A stretch of 64,000 nucleotides of DNA from Holophagae bacterium. GTDB lineage: Bacteria > Acidobacteriota > Holophagae > Acanthopleuribacterales > Acanthopleuribacteraceae. Positions 42,500-52,067 of the stretch are shown in pieces. Every line of letters begins with the position of its first letter. Position 1 is the stretch's first letter. The notes beneath the pieces are model-generated. The model saw only the letters and a program-made list of their open reading frames with translations. It did no database searches and was not told the origin of the DNA. Made by a program: the position numbers and the translations under genes. The stretch lies in contig JAUIFE010000006.1 in NCBI GenBank assembly GCA_030429565.1, positions 1 to 64,000 on the forward strand. Reading direction: 5' to 3'.

Positions 42500-45400
42500 C
42501 TATTTAACTAACGAAAGCTTCGGTTTATTCGTGTCTCCTGCGGTTTTTTCGGCGATGTCATCATCTAACACAGCAATGGTGTACCTTAGTTTGTTTCCGC
42601 CAGCTTTACGCCGCGTGATTTTGAAACCGGCTTTTTCCACGACGCCAAGTTCGTCCGCGAACCGTTGGGCGAACTGGTAGTTGCTGGTGTATGGGAAATT
42701 CAACCGATACGTTGAAGCCACCAACGCCAGCGTGCGAAACAGATCTTTTGTTAGTACGTCTTTTAGCTCGTTCGGCTGGTTCGGCCTAAGCAGAAACCGT
42801 TCCAAGTGGATCGCTTCCGCGCCTTTCCCTTTTTTGAGGGTGTCGGCTTCAAGGGCCGCACCGAACGACCGGAAGAACGCCGAGAGCGCCAACGCTATCG
42901 GGTGACCTTCCGTTGCGATCTCGGTGGTTTTGGTGTCGAAACCACGCAGTGACGCAACGAATTCAGGGGAAAGCTTGGTCAAGGCCGCTTCCTGATTTTC
43001 GGGTGTGTCGGCGCAATGAGTCATAAGGTACATCAAACTAAGGTAATCGTTGGCGCGATCCTGAAAGAATTCACCAAGCGAAGACCGAAGCAAGCTCATA
43101 CACGTGCGGATCTGGCCGCGCTCGATCATCGCGAGAACGCGCGCGGTTTTGTGCATGATCGCCGAAATCAGGTAGTCCCGTTGTTTGCGAATCTCAATGG
43201 TCATGTCGGTTTCGTTGAACTCCGTCGACATGTGCTTTTTCGAGAATTTCACCGTGAACAGCCGCGACAAGATTTCGCCTAGTTGCTCACCAAGCGGTTC
43301 GATGCCCGTTGTAACGATCAAGCATTTTGCCTGCTCTTGAACCGTGCCCGAGTTTGAATTCACATCGCGCTTTTCGCGAATGATTTTGGTGGTTGCCGTC
43401 AGCAAGAACTGAATCATTTGCCGGTCGGCGTCTTCAACCTCGACGTTGTCAAGTGCCGTCAACGGGTTCGCGGCCGCGTCTGCATACCGCGCCGCACCGG
43501 TGTCAATTTTTTGCTGCGGCTCACCATAAAGTAGTGTTGTCAACAGCTTCACACCGTTGCTTTTCCCGCACTTGTAAGGCCCCTCAAACCGTGTCATCGG
43601 TCGGGTTCCAGCAAAGTCCAGCAACAGAAAGCATTGTAGCCAGGCCGACAAGAAACGGCGGTCACCGGCCGAGCAGGCTAGGTTCTCATCCAAGAGTCGG
43701 GCAAGAATCTCGTCGGCTTGCCGAATGTCGACGTCGGGAACGTAGGTGATGGGGTCGATTTTTTCGGATCGCCGCAGGAAGACGCCGTCTTCGTTCGCGC
43801 CGTTGGGGATGATCTCAACCCCGGACGGTGTGATTTTGGCAATCTCGCCCGCGTCATTGTTGAGGTTGAAAAAGACCGCGTACTCCTCAAGGACGGTGTG
43901 CATCCACGTGAACTCTTTGCACTTAACGCCATGTTCAAGCGCCATGTACTGAATTCGTTCGATGATCTCGCGGCCCCGAATGTCAACCCGCGTGAAACCG
44001 GTATGCGTGTGGAACGCGGTTTGAAAGGGTTTGTAGACGGCATTGTCCTTATGGTTGATTTCGAGCAGTTCGTTTTCAAAGAACAGCGCCGCGCGCGGGC
44101 CGGGCAAGCTCACAAACTCGCCGCCATTCTCTTGGAACCATTCAAAGATGATTTCGGCGATTCGTTCGCTCGACTGTCGCCAGTAGGGCGGCCGCTTTGA
44201 TTCGTATAGGAGAATGGCTTCGCGGCAACTGCCGGGCTCGGCCTTTTCCCATTCCTCTTCAAGTGCTTGGCTCACCTCTTGATAGTCCCGCTCCACCTTG
44301 ACGGCCTTTTTAGCTTCTTTCAATTCCGACCGTAAGGTTTGGTAACTCATCGCCTTTGTGCCGTAATGGTTGCGAATCCGGTCCAAGCACTTTTTGATAA
44401 AGAACTCAGGTTGTCGTGCGACTTCGGTCAGGACTTCTTTTCGCTCTTGAAACATCAGTTCATCATCAACTGCAAGGCTCAGTTGATCAATCATGAGTTC
44501 GACGCGATGCCGCGCCGTGCCCAAGACCAAACGGAATTGCGCGGGTGTGTTTCCTGCCGCAAAGTAGGCGTTTAGGTCGATTTTGGACTGACCGATCAAC
44601 CGGTTAACCTCGGCGAGCCGTTCAGGTGTTGGATTGCTAACCCCGGCCTTGAGGTTCTTGGGGTCGGCGCTCGCGCTCACACCATAGGCTGTTGCCAACA
44701 GTTGGCGCGCGGCCTGCTGCGTCTCGCCAAGTGGTAGCGTGATGATCTTTGGTCGAATCCCGGATTCTTCAAGCGTTTTCGCGAGCTTGAGCGCGCCTTT
44801 TAGGCCGACGCCGCTTAGTTCATTATCCAAGCAGATGTAAACCATGGGTTTGTGCTTCAGCAGTTCGAGAAGGTGCGGAACGTCGCGGTCCCGAAACTGG
44901 ACGGTCACCGGCGAAATGGCGGCAAACCCTTGTTGCATGGCTGCGATGCAATCGGTTACCCCTTCGGTGATCAGCACTTCTTTAGGCTTGGCGCGCATGC
45001 AGTCTTCATTATAGATGGCGCCGTTGTTGATGGATGGATCTACATAAGCCCGGGTAAACAGATCGTGGACCGGAAGCTTTTTGTATTTTGGCTGCTTGCC
45101 GGCGTCCTTGGCCCAGGGCAAAATGCGACCGATCATAAAAGTGATTCGGCCCTCTTTCCAGTAGGGGAAGATGACGCGGCCGTTAAGCGTGGTCAAGGTG
45201 CCGTGGGCTTCGTCGAGCCTGAAAAGACCGGTGCGAACGACGTCCCGCCGTTTGATTCCGTGCGTCTCTTCAAGTTGTTCAATGGTGGTGCGGCCGTACT
45301 GGGCAAGGCCGATCTTTAAGGTTTTGATCGTCTCAAGCGTGAGTCCGTAATTCTGGCGGACCCAAGCAAGCGCCTTTTCGTCGCTCAGTAGGGTTTTGTG

Positions 45401-45883
45401 GAACAGATCCGCCATAACCCGAAGTGCATCAAAGGTTCGCTCTCGGCTATGCGAAAAGTTTTCGTAGTTCTGAATGGCTCGTTCGGAGGCACGGGTTTGG
45501 CCCAAGGGTGGCAGGCCTGCGCGTTCCGCAAGAAAGTCTCGCGCCTGCCGGTGGGTCTCGGGCATTTCGCCGCGCTGCTTTACCGTTGTGACCCCAAATT
45601 TCAGGAATTCAACCAGTTGCAGCACGTCGCCGTAGGCGTCGCAACCCCAACAGCGCCAAAGCCCCTTGTCTAAAGAGATTTGAAGGCTGCGTTTAGAAAC
45701 GCTCTCATGATTGGGGCAGTCGCATTCTAATTGGGTTGCTGTTTGGGCGGTGATTCTGGAGCCCAACAGTTCGCGGGCAATTTCGCCGATAGGAACGGCT
45801 GTAATTCGTTGGTAATAGTCGATTTTGGTAATGTCGGGAACTGGTTTTGTTTTGGTGCCTGAGTTGGTTTTGCCGGTAGACAA
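42500..45883 (-). CDS. Primase-helicase (CHC2, TOPRIM and P-loop domains)
   Basis: This 1,127-residue replication protein has a CHC2-type zinc finger at about 54-81 (CDCPNHE and WRCWGC; ligands among C54/C56, H59, C78, C81). A TOPRIM core near 300-370 follows, with VLITEGVTDCIAA and ICLDNELSGVGLKGA. The C-terminal helicase/ATPase has a P-loop-like GPYKCGKSNG near residue 770 and later motifs ALDNVEVEDA and KCLIVTTGIEP. This domain order is typical of phage or plasmid self-priming replication proteins. The start appears to be TTG with GGAG about 10 bases upstream. It gives the element its own replication initiation capacity. Confidence 0.88.
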   Translation of the reverse strand: MSTGKTNSGTKTKPVPDITKIDYYQRITAVPIGEIARELLGSRITAQTATQLECDCPNHESVSKRSLQISLDKGLWRCWGCDAYGDVLQLVEFLKFGVTTVKQRGEMPETHRQARDFLAERAGLPPLGQTRASERAIQNYENFSHSRERTFDALRVMADLFHKTLLSDEKALAWVRQNYGLTLETIKTLKIGLAQYGRTTIEQLEETHGIKRRDVVRTGLFRLDEAHGTLTTLNGRVIFPYWKEGRITFMIGRILPWAKDAGKQPKYKKLPVHDLFTRAYVDPSINNGAIYNEDCMRAKPKEVLITEGVTDCIAAMQQGFAAISPVTVQFRDRDVPHLLELLKHKPMVYICLDNELSGVGLKGALKLAKTLEESGIRPKIITLPLGETQQAARQLLATAYGVSASADPKNLKAGVSNPTPERLAEVNRLIGQSKIDLNAYFAAGNTPAQFRLVLGTARHRVELMIDQLSLAVDDELMFQERKEVLTEVARQPEFFIKKCLDRIRNHYGTKAMSYQTLRSELKEAKKAVKVERDYQEVSQALEEEWEKAEPGSCREAILLYESKRPPYWRQSSERIAEIIFEWFQENGGEFVSLPGPRAALFFENELLEINHKDNAVYKPFQTAFHTHTGFTRVDIRGREIIERIQYMALEHGVKCKEFTWMHTVLEEYAVFFNLNNDAGEIAKITPSGVEIIPNGANEDGVFLRRSEKIDPITYVPDVDIRQADEILARLLDENLACSAGDRRFLSAWLQCFLLLDFAGTRPMTRFEGPYKCGKSNGVKLLTTLLYGEPQQKIDTGAARYADAAANPLTALDNVEVEDADRQMIQFLLTATTKIIREKRDVNSNSGTVQEQAKCLIVTTGIEPLGEQLGEILSRLFTVKFSKKHMSTEFNETDMTIEIRKQRDYLISAIMHKTARVLAMIERGQIRTCMSLLRSSLGEFFQDRANDYLSLMYLMTHCADTPENQEAALTKLSPEFVASLRGFDTKTTEIATEGHPIALALSAFFRSFGAALEADTLKKGKGAEAIHLERFLLRPNQPNELKDVLTKDLFRTLALVASTYRLNFPYTSNYQFAQRFADELGVVEKAGFKITRRKAGGNKLRYTIAVLDDDIAEKTAGDTNKPKLSLVK

Positions 45884-46442
45884 TAGACAGTTTCTCCATT
45901 CCTGGAAATCAGAACCGCAAGGGCGAGGTTCTGAGCTGCTAGTGACCTGTTATGTTAAAGCATGCCAAAATAGAAATAGCGGTAGCCGTGGCGAACCTGA
46001 GCCGCTAGGCTGGCACAGGTAGGCTGCACCAAGCTGTTTTCCCGGACTGGCAGGCGGTGCCGAAACCCAGGGTTTTGCAGTTTTGTTTCGTCGGCTGTTT
46101 GTGCGATTTCCTCTTGGCAATCATCGGGTATTGAAGGGGGGAGGTTGACAAGTTTGGGGCTTGATCTTTTCGAACCGATTACAGCCATTCAGAGAGACGT
46201 ATTTTTCCGTGCAAAGCTTTGGAATACTCACCCTGTTTTGCTGCTTTTTGCTTTTGAATGTCGCTCAGTTTTCTTGCTATGTCTTGGAATTTTAGAGAAG
46301 TCTGTTTTTGAATTTTTTCTAAGTGTGATTTTTTGTATAAAAAAGAAGTTGAGGTAAGACGCTGGAACTATTGACTTTAACCATGTGGGTGTTTTTCTTA
46401 AATCTCAAAGGCTGCCATTCTAGCCCGCCCGCTAATGGACCG
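45884..46442. other. Intergenic, no gene seen
   Basis: There is no coding signal. The stretch separates the primase start from the recombinase stop and becomes AT-rich from about 46190. I found no repeats or hairpins worth naming. Confidence 0.45.
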
Positions 46443-48398
46443 TCAACAGGAATTTTGATTTTTTTTCAGATCGTCCCACAACCTACGTTGTTCCGACCAA
46501 CGGCACTCGTTGAGTATCGGCCGAATCATGCGTTCTTTGATCGGGTCCGGGCCGCGCTCGACCAGGGGCAAAAACATGATTTCCTCGGCGATGTCAGGTG
46601 CCAATAGCAGCATCTTAAATAGGTGGCTCACCCGCATCTCGGAAACCTGGAAACGGCGCGCAACCTCGGCCTGGTTGCTGTACTCACCGGATTTGATTTT
46701 GTGGTCGAGCAGTACCGCGCAGTTCATCAAACGGCTAATTCTGGGAACGCGACCTTTCTTCACCTTCTTTTCGAGTCCCCACAACCTCAGTTCGTCGGCT
46801 GCGGTGTGTGCACCAACGAGTCGCTTTTCACCGGGAACCAAGCGTTCGCTTACGGTTGGCGGCAGCGGCTTAGAGCCATCCGGTGACAGGAAGTGAGACA
46901 GCCGAAAGAAAATGCAGAATGAGCCGTGCTTGCTTTTGGTGTTGTCATAGTCGACGCGGCCGACCAAGGCGTGAAGTGTTCGCAACCGGTCAGCAAGCGG
47001 CATCACGTCCCACAGCGGGCCGAACGGTTTCAGCGCGGCGCGCACCTGCGCAAACGAAGGGTGCGGCGGTAACTGGTCGATGACCGCGCGACCGTGTTCT
47101 ATTTCCCCGTTGAGCGTTTCCAGGCGCACGAGGTCGCGCGCGTTTTCCTCGCCTGGCTTGCCGCAATCGCGCAACAGCTTGACGCGCTCGGTCTTAAGTT
47201 GCTCAAGCTGTTGGGTTAGCGCTTGTTCTGCCTTGTGACGATCCGCTTGAAAGCGTTCGGTCATTTGCCGCAACTGGGTTTCGTCGGTCGCCATGGCGCG
47301 CAATTCGGCGACCACTTCTTGTTCAATCCGGCTTTCTGCGATGCGGCTACCCTTGCAGCGGCAGCGGCCAAGCTGGTGATGCTCGCGACATACATAATAG
47401 AAGTACTTGCGACCGGCCTTTGCTGTATGGGTGAAGCCCATGGTCCGGCCTGAAAACTTGCAGGTCAGCAACTCGCGCAAGATGCTGTCGCGCTGGGTGC
47501 GATGCGCGATTGAATCGACGTGGTTGGTTCGGTCCAGGGTCGCTTGAACGCGTGCGAACTGCTCAGGTGAGATGATGCCGTCGTGTTCCCCTTCGAACAC
47601 TTCACCTTGATAGGTGACTTGGCCGCGATAAATCGGGTTCCGCAACATCTTGATCAGGTACTTGCGATTAACAGGTTGCCCGCCGATGGTTTTGCCGGTT
47701 TTGGTCGTCCATTGTTTCGTGCGGAACCCACGGGCTTGAAGCGTTTCGAGCAGCGCCGCGACAGATTTCAATTCGAGGTAGTTTTCAAAGATGTCGCGCA
47801 CGGCCGCCGCTTCCGCTTCGTTGATCACCAGCCCCTTTTTGTGGGGCGAAATGTCATAGCCGAGGATTGGCGCGCCGCCGACGTATTTCCCTTTGCGCCT
47901 GGCCGCGCCGATTTTGTCACGCACGCGTTCAACGATGGTTTCGCGCTCGAACTGGCCAAACGAACCCAAGATGTTGAGCAGTAAGCGACCAATCGGCGTG
48001 GACGTATCGAAGCTTTGCGACACGCTGACGAACTCAATCCCTAAGGTTTGGAACTCTTCGACCAAAGAAACCAAGTCGCGCACGCTGCGGCTAATCCGGT
48101 CCACCTTGTAAACGGCAATCGCTTCAAACTTGCCCGCTTTGGCATCGGCAAGTAGCTGTTGCAGCGCGGGCCGGTCGGTGTTCGCACCGGTGAAGCCGCC
48201 GTCGTTGTACTCGGTTGGCTCGACGGTCCAGCCGAACGCGCGTTTCGACTTGATGAAATCGGCGCAGGCCTCGCGCTGAAACTGAAGCGTATTGTCTTCT
48301 TTGTCGAGTCCTTTGGCGGTTGATTTGCGTGTGTAGATGGCGACGCGAAAGGGTTCCAATTCAGCAATAGTGTTAGTGTGTTTCTTTAACTTGGTCAT
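46443..48398 (-). CDS. Large serine recombinase
   Basis: This 651-residue protein has an N-terminal resolvase domain with the nucleophile serine in AIYTRKSTAKG (about residue 25) and the arginine-rich catalytic segment VYKVDRISRSVRDL. A recombinase domain follows (about 165-270, including GYDISPHKKGLVINEAEAAA). A zinc-ribbon-like part has YYVCREHHQLGRCRC near 335, and a coiled-coil region lies near 380-430. The C-terminus continues ~200 residues with an added helix-turn-helix-like stretch (NQAEVARRFQVSEMRVSHLF). The ATG follows GAGGT. It catalyses att-site integration and excision. The DUF2924 gene is directly upstream. A truncated relative lies at 24315-24415. Confidence 0.93.
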   Translation of the reverse strand: MTKLKKHTNTIAELEPFRVAIYTRKSTAKGLDKEDNTLQFQREACADFIKSKRAFGWTVEPTEYNDGGFTGANTDRPALQQLLADAKAGKFEAIAVYKVDRISRSVRDLVSLVEEFQTLGIEFVSVSQSFDTSTPIGRLLLNILGSFGQFERETIVERVRDKIGAARRKGKYVGGAPILGYDISPHKKGLVINEAEAAAVRDIFENYLELKSVAALLETLQARGFRTKQWTTKTGKTIGGQPVNRKYLIKMLRNPIYRGQVTYQGEVFEGEHDGIISPEQFARVQATLDRTNHVDSIAHRTQRDSILRELLTCKFSGRTMGFTHTAKAGRKYFYYVCREHHQLGRCRCKGSRIAESRIEQEVVAELRAMATDETQLRQMTERFQADRHKAEQALTQQLEQLKTERVKLLRDCGKPGEENARDLVRLETLNGEIEHGRAVIDQLPPHPSFAQVRAALKPFGPLWDVMPLADRLRTLHALVGRVDYDNTKSKHGSFCIFFRLSHFLSPDGSKPLPPTVSERLVPGEKRLVGAHTAADELRLWGLEKKVKKGRVPRISRLMNCAVLLDHKIKSGEYSNQAEVARRFQVSEMRVSHLFKMLLLAPDIAEEIMFLPLVERGPDPIKERMIRPILNECRWSEQRRLWDDLKKNQNSC

Positions 48399-48510
48399 AT
48401 CGTGGTACCTCATAAATTTAGACAGGCTGTCGCCATGGCCCCCGGCCGGAACGGCTGGAGGCTGAAGCGCGAAAGGTGGTTGCGTCTAGCTGGTCGCCGC
48501 GAGCGCGCCG

Positions 48511-49020
48511 CTATTTGTGTTTTGGCTTGGGTCCCAGCTTGAAAAAGGCATAAGGTGAATAGCTTTGCCCGGTCGCGGTTTTGACGGCTTTAGAAAAGCT
48601 GGGGTAAACATTGCCGTTCCACTCGAAGCCGTGAGGAAGAATCTTGATCGAAATCTTGCGACCTTTGAAGTCACGCTCAAGCACGCTGCCAGGTGCGGGA
48701 ATTCGCGGGTCGCGCTGCTCGCTTTCGACTTGCGGCCCGGGTTCGGTTGTGGGTTCCGGTTCGGGTTGCTTCGGTTTGATTGAGCGCGGCGCGTGCATGC
48801 GAATATCGGAAAGGTCGGCATGCTTCAAGCCGTGTTCAATGAAGCGTTGCGACATACCGCGATCGGCTTTGGCCTGGATGCCCCACGCCACGCGGCTATG
48901 TAGCCATAAGCGACGGTGCGAGTGCGGCCTTTCGTTGAAAACCTCGATATAAGCCGCTTTCAACTCGGCGGTGGTCATGGAATCGAGCATTTGAATCTGA
49001 AGTTCGATTGCTTGGTTCAA
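48511..49020 (-). CDS. DUF2924 protein, second copy
   Basis: This 169-residue partner of the serine recombinase is near-identical in the N-terminal 75 and C-terminal 60 residues to the copy at 24525-24932. It has a ~32-residue insert rich in P, E and Q (PKQPEPEPTTEPGPQVESEQ). The homologous start is TTG at 49020 behind AGGGGG. The gene order recombinase/DUF2924 is the usual one for this family. Confidence 0.85.
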   Translation of the reverse strand: MNQAIELQIQMLDSMTTAELKAAYIEVFNERPHSHRRLWLHSRVAWGIQAKADRGMSQRFIEHGLKHADLSDIRMHAPRSIKPKQPEPEPTTEPGPQVESEQRDPRIPAPGSVLERDFKGRKISIKILPHGFEWNGNVYPSFSKAVKTATGQSYSPYAFFKLGPKPKHK

Positions 49021-49229
49021 AGGTGCCCCCTGTTTGCACAAAGTTGGTGTAAACAGGACACTATCTCCGTTTTTCGAATTTGGCCAGCACTTTTTTGTTT
49101 AGGAAGCGAAAGGCCGAAAACCCTTGTGTAGCAACGAGAAAGCCGACGAAGGTCGTCGAAATCGGGTGCTTAATAAAAAAGTTCGAATAGAAAACTGCTA
49201 TGACGGTTCTTGTTTTCGAACTTTAAGTT

Positions 49230-49627
49230 CGACAGAAAATCCCTATAGCTGTTTTTTTCGAACTTTTGGCCAATAACGGCGATTCTGGTTTACAAGTTGA
49301 CTTGTAAACCAGACGGAAAAAGTTAGAACCTGAAACCGGTGGGCGATTTTTTTCGAACTTTTGTCGGTTTCTTCCTAAACCAAATGAGTAGATAAAACGG
49401 AGAAAATGGAGAGCGAACCGAAATCAGGCGTTCGGTTTTCGTTGTTTTGGGCGTGGGGCTTCGCTGTTTTCTCTCCGGTTCGGGTGACTTGGCCGTGCGG
49501 TAATTTCACGCAATCAAAGCCGAAAGTCTTTTAAAGCAAGTGTTTGGGAAGCCTGATCCCATAAACAACAAAAGCACCCAACTCGTAAACCACGAGGGGT
49601 GCATAGTTCGATAAACCGTCGTCGAAG
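49230..49627 (+). repeat. Right copy of the long noncoding direct repeat
   Basis: Bases 49389-49630 match 27040-27279, with GGTTCGGGTGACTTGGCCGT, GCAATCAAAGCCGAAAGTC, CATAAACAACAAAAGCACCC and GTCGAAGTAC. The weaker left part has a TGGTTTACAAG/CTTGTAAACCA inverted repeat (49287-49312) and GTTCGAACTTTT motifs. The homology ends within about two bases of the tRNA-Arg 3' end, so this is probably the right end of the integrated element. Confidence 0.8.
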
Positions 49628-49701
<74 letters not shown>

Positions 49702-49706
49702 TTAAA

Positions 49707-49783
<77 letters not shown>

Positions 49784-50283
49784 ACACGAGTGGGAATAGT
49801 AACGCCTTCATTCTTTGATGTCAAACAGAAATTGAGCATTTTTTTGAATTCTTGGTTTGGTTCCGGGTTTGGGGTTTTTGGCCGGCGCTCCGGTTGGCTT
49901 GTGGGTGTTTTAAGTTGTTTGGTTTGTTGGTGTTGGCTTGTTTGGTGGGTTGCCGGCGCCGGCGGGTGCTCGATTTGGCCGATAGGTTTGGTAGGCGGTA
50001 TCGGTCGGCTTATTGGTTTTGGATCTTTTTTGTATTTGTCATGGTTGCGGTGTGGTCGGCGGCGTGTGTTCGCCTTGGCTACGGCCGAGGAGCGGTCGGC
50101 GGCGGTATGGCTGCTGTGGCGGCTTGGCGGTTAGGCGCCGTTGTGGGCTGCAAAGGGTTTGGTTTCAGGCCTCACCTTGTGCTGGGCCAAGCCTGGCTTC
50201 CTATGGTAGGTTTGGGGTTCACCGTGCTCCCGGTGTGGCTGTACCTTCGGTGTCATGCCGCCCGATGCGACGAGAGGTAACGA
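49784..50283. other. Intergenic, GC/GT-rich, no gene seen
   Basis: Several overlapping open frames exist on the plus strand but they are composition-driven (runs of V, W, G and C) and have no ribosome binding site. The tRNA promoter should lie near 49800-49840 on the minus strand. Confidence 0.5.
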
Positions 50284-50502
50284 ATGAAGCGCATATCCAT
50301 CATTTTTATTTTGATCGCGGCCGCGATTTTGTTGGGGTTGGGGATTGCCAAAATCACCGACTTCTCGCTGGTGCTGTCGGTTGCCATCTCGTCGGTTGCC
50401 TGTATCCTCATCTTCTTGATGTTGGATGTTCGGCCCGAACAATCGTCGAAGGATACGATTTACCGGCTTACGCGCGGGAGCTGGTACCGCAAAAAGAAGT
50501 AG
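50284..50502 (+). CDS. Small two-helix membrane protein
   Basis: This 72-residue protein has two hydrophobic helices (SIIFILIAAAILLGLGIA and LVLSVAISSVACILIFLML) and a basic tail ending in SWYRKKK. GAGAGG lies 6 bases before the ATG. It is 12 bases upstream of the bolA-like gene and likely co-transcribed with it. No family is recognised. Confidence 0.75.
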   Translation: MKRISIIFILIAAAILLGLGIAKITDFSLVLSVAISSVACILIFLMLDVRPEQSSKDTIYRLTRGSWYRKKK

Positions 50503-50514
50503 GAGCGGCCCACA

Positions 50515-50829
50515 ATGACCCTGCAACAACAAATTACGGACAAGTTAACGGCCCACTTCGCACCAGGCCATTTAGAAGTGATTAACGAAAGCTTCAAGCA
50601 CAATGTGCCGCCCAACAGTGAAACGCACTTTCGCGTGGTGATGGTGGCGCCTCAATTTGCCGACCAGAAACCGGTCGCGCGCCATCGCCAGGTCAACCAG
50701 TTGCTAGCTGATGAACTGGCCGGCGGTGTGCACGCGCTGTCGCTGAAATTGTACAGCCCGAGCCAATGGGAACAGGCGGGCGGGCAGGCCTTGCCATCGC
50801 CGCCCTGTGCGAGTAAGAAGGGTTTTTAA
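50515..50829 (+). CDS. BolA/IbaG-family protein
   Basis: This 104-residue protein matches the BolA fold, with NESFKHNVPPNSETHFRVVM followed by the KPVARHRQVNQLLADEL helix and the final strand HALSLKLYSPSQW. BolA proteins pair with monothiol glutaredoxins to handle Fe-S clusters and affect morphology or stress responses. The GC-histidine typical of cluster binding is in the ARHRQ segment. A 17-residue tail extends beyond the domain. The gene lies next to hemH (opposite strand), consistent with iron metabolism. Confidence 0.88.
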   Translation: MTLQQQITDKLTAHFAPGHLEVINESFKHNVPPNSETHFRVVMVAPQFADQKPVARHRQVNQLLADELAGGVHALSLKLYSPSQWEQAGGQALPSPPCASKKGF

Positions 50830-50882
50830 CGCTTTTTGGCGGTTGGGCGCGCCGTTTGGTTGCGCCGCGAACCTTTTGCTTA

Positions 50883-51944
50883 TTAAACGGTCATGGCGGC
50901 GGTCGTGGCGGCCACGCCCTGTTCGCGCACCATTTGGCACACGGCGGCGACCCATTCCGGGTGATCGTTTAGGGACGGCACCATTTTTAGGGATGTACCG
51001 CCGGCTTCGATAAAACTCTCGTTGCCGCGCATCTCGATTTCTTCCAAGGTCTCGAGGCAGTCGGCGGTGAAAGACGGAATCAGGACGGCCAGCTTTTTGA
51101 CACCCTTGTTGGGCAGTTCTTCGAGTACGTGGTCGGTGTAGGGGCGAATCCAGGGGGTACGGCCTAGGCGGCTCTGGAAGGACACGTGGTAACGGTCCTC
51201 GCTGAGGTTGAGCCGTTTGGCGATCTCGCGCGAGACGTGGTAGCACTGAGCGCGGTAGCAGTAGCGATTGGCGGTAACCAATTGATCACAGCAACTGTCC
51301 TTCTGCAGGCAGTGGCCGCCGTTGCCGACCTCGCTTTTGAGGATCTGGCGTTCGGGGATGCCGTGGTAACTCATCAGTACGGCGTCGTAATCGTTGAGGT
51401 CGCCCAAGGCTTCTTTGGCGATGGCGGCCTGGGCGTCGAGGAAAGCGGGGTGATCGTAGAACGGCGGCACCACCGACAGCGACGGCGTGTTCCAGTCGGC
51501 GGCGGCGATGCGGTACAACTCTTCCAAGCAACTGCCGGTGGACGACGAGGCGTATTGCGGGTACAACGGCACGGCGATGATGCGTTCAATGCCGGCGTTG
51601 CGGAATTCGGTCATGACGGAGTCCATCGATGGGTTTTGGTAACGCATGGCGAGGCGTACCATATAGGACGCGCCGAGCTGTGCTTCGACGGCTTTGGTGA
51701 GGTTCTGGCTGAAAACCAGCAGTGGCGATCCTTTGTCGGTCCAGATCTCGCGGTAGGCTTCGGCCGATTGTTTGGGGCGCGTCGGCAAGATGAAGAGATT
51801 GAGCAACATCCAACGTCCGATCGGGTTGATGTCGATGACGCGCGGGTCGGATAAAAACTGTCGCAGGTAACGTCGGACCTTGGGCACGCTGGTGTCGTCG
51901 GGTGTGCCGAGATTAAGCAGTAAAACGCCGGTTTTTTGCGTCAT
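50883..51944 (-). CDS. hemH: Ferrochelatase
   Basis: This 353-residue enzyme inserts Fe2+ into protoporphyrin IX (or coproporphyrin III in the alternative route), the final haem step. The N-terminal strand TGVLLLNLGTPDDTSVPKVR, the catalytic histidine in SYHGIPERQ and the acidic path ADCLETLEEIEMRG are all present. Cysteines in KDSCCDQLVTANRYCYRAQC could bind an Fe-S cluster in some families. AAAGG is 6 bases before the ATG. hemB lies 3.4 kb away, so the haem genes are loosely grouped. Confidence 0.95.
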   Translation of the reverse strand: MTQKTGVLLLNLGTPDDTSVPKVRRYLRQFLSDPRVIDINPIGRWMLLNLFILPTRPKQSAEAYREIWTDKGSPLLVFSQNLTKAVEAQLGASYMVRLAMRYQNPSMDSVMTEFRNAGIERIIAVPLYPQYASSSTGSCLEELYRIAAADWNTPSLSVVPPFYDHPAFLDAQAAIAKEALGDLNDYDAVLMSYHGIPERQILKSEVGNGGHCLQKDSCCDQLVTANRYCYRAQCYHVSREIAKRLNLSEDRYHVSFQSRLGRTPWIRPYTDHVLEELPNKGVKKLAVLIPSFTADCLETLEEIEMRGNESFIEAGGTSLKMVPSLNDHPEWVAAVCQMVREQGVAATTAAMTV

Positions 51945-52067
51945 GGTTTACCTTTCCGGGAGAGATGGCGGCGGGCGGCCTGGCGAAAACGCACCCCGCA
52001 TCATAACGTCAAAGCGCAGCGGTGGGAACCGTCGCGCCCGGTAAAGTCCCTAAATGAGGCGAAAAAC

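Noticed and set aside
35919..49020. Complete prophage
   Set aside because: Despite recombinases, primase and a protease-like domain, there is no terminase, portal, major capsid, tail or lysis gene, so a full prophage call is not supported.
49784..50280. Several overlapping long plus-strand frames
   Set aside because: They overlap each other, are dominated by V, G, W and C from GT-rich DNA, and have no initiation signals.
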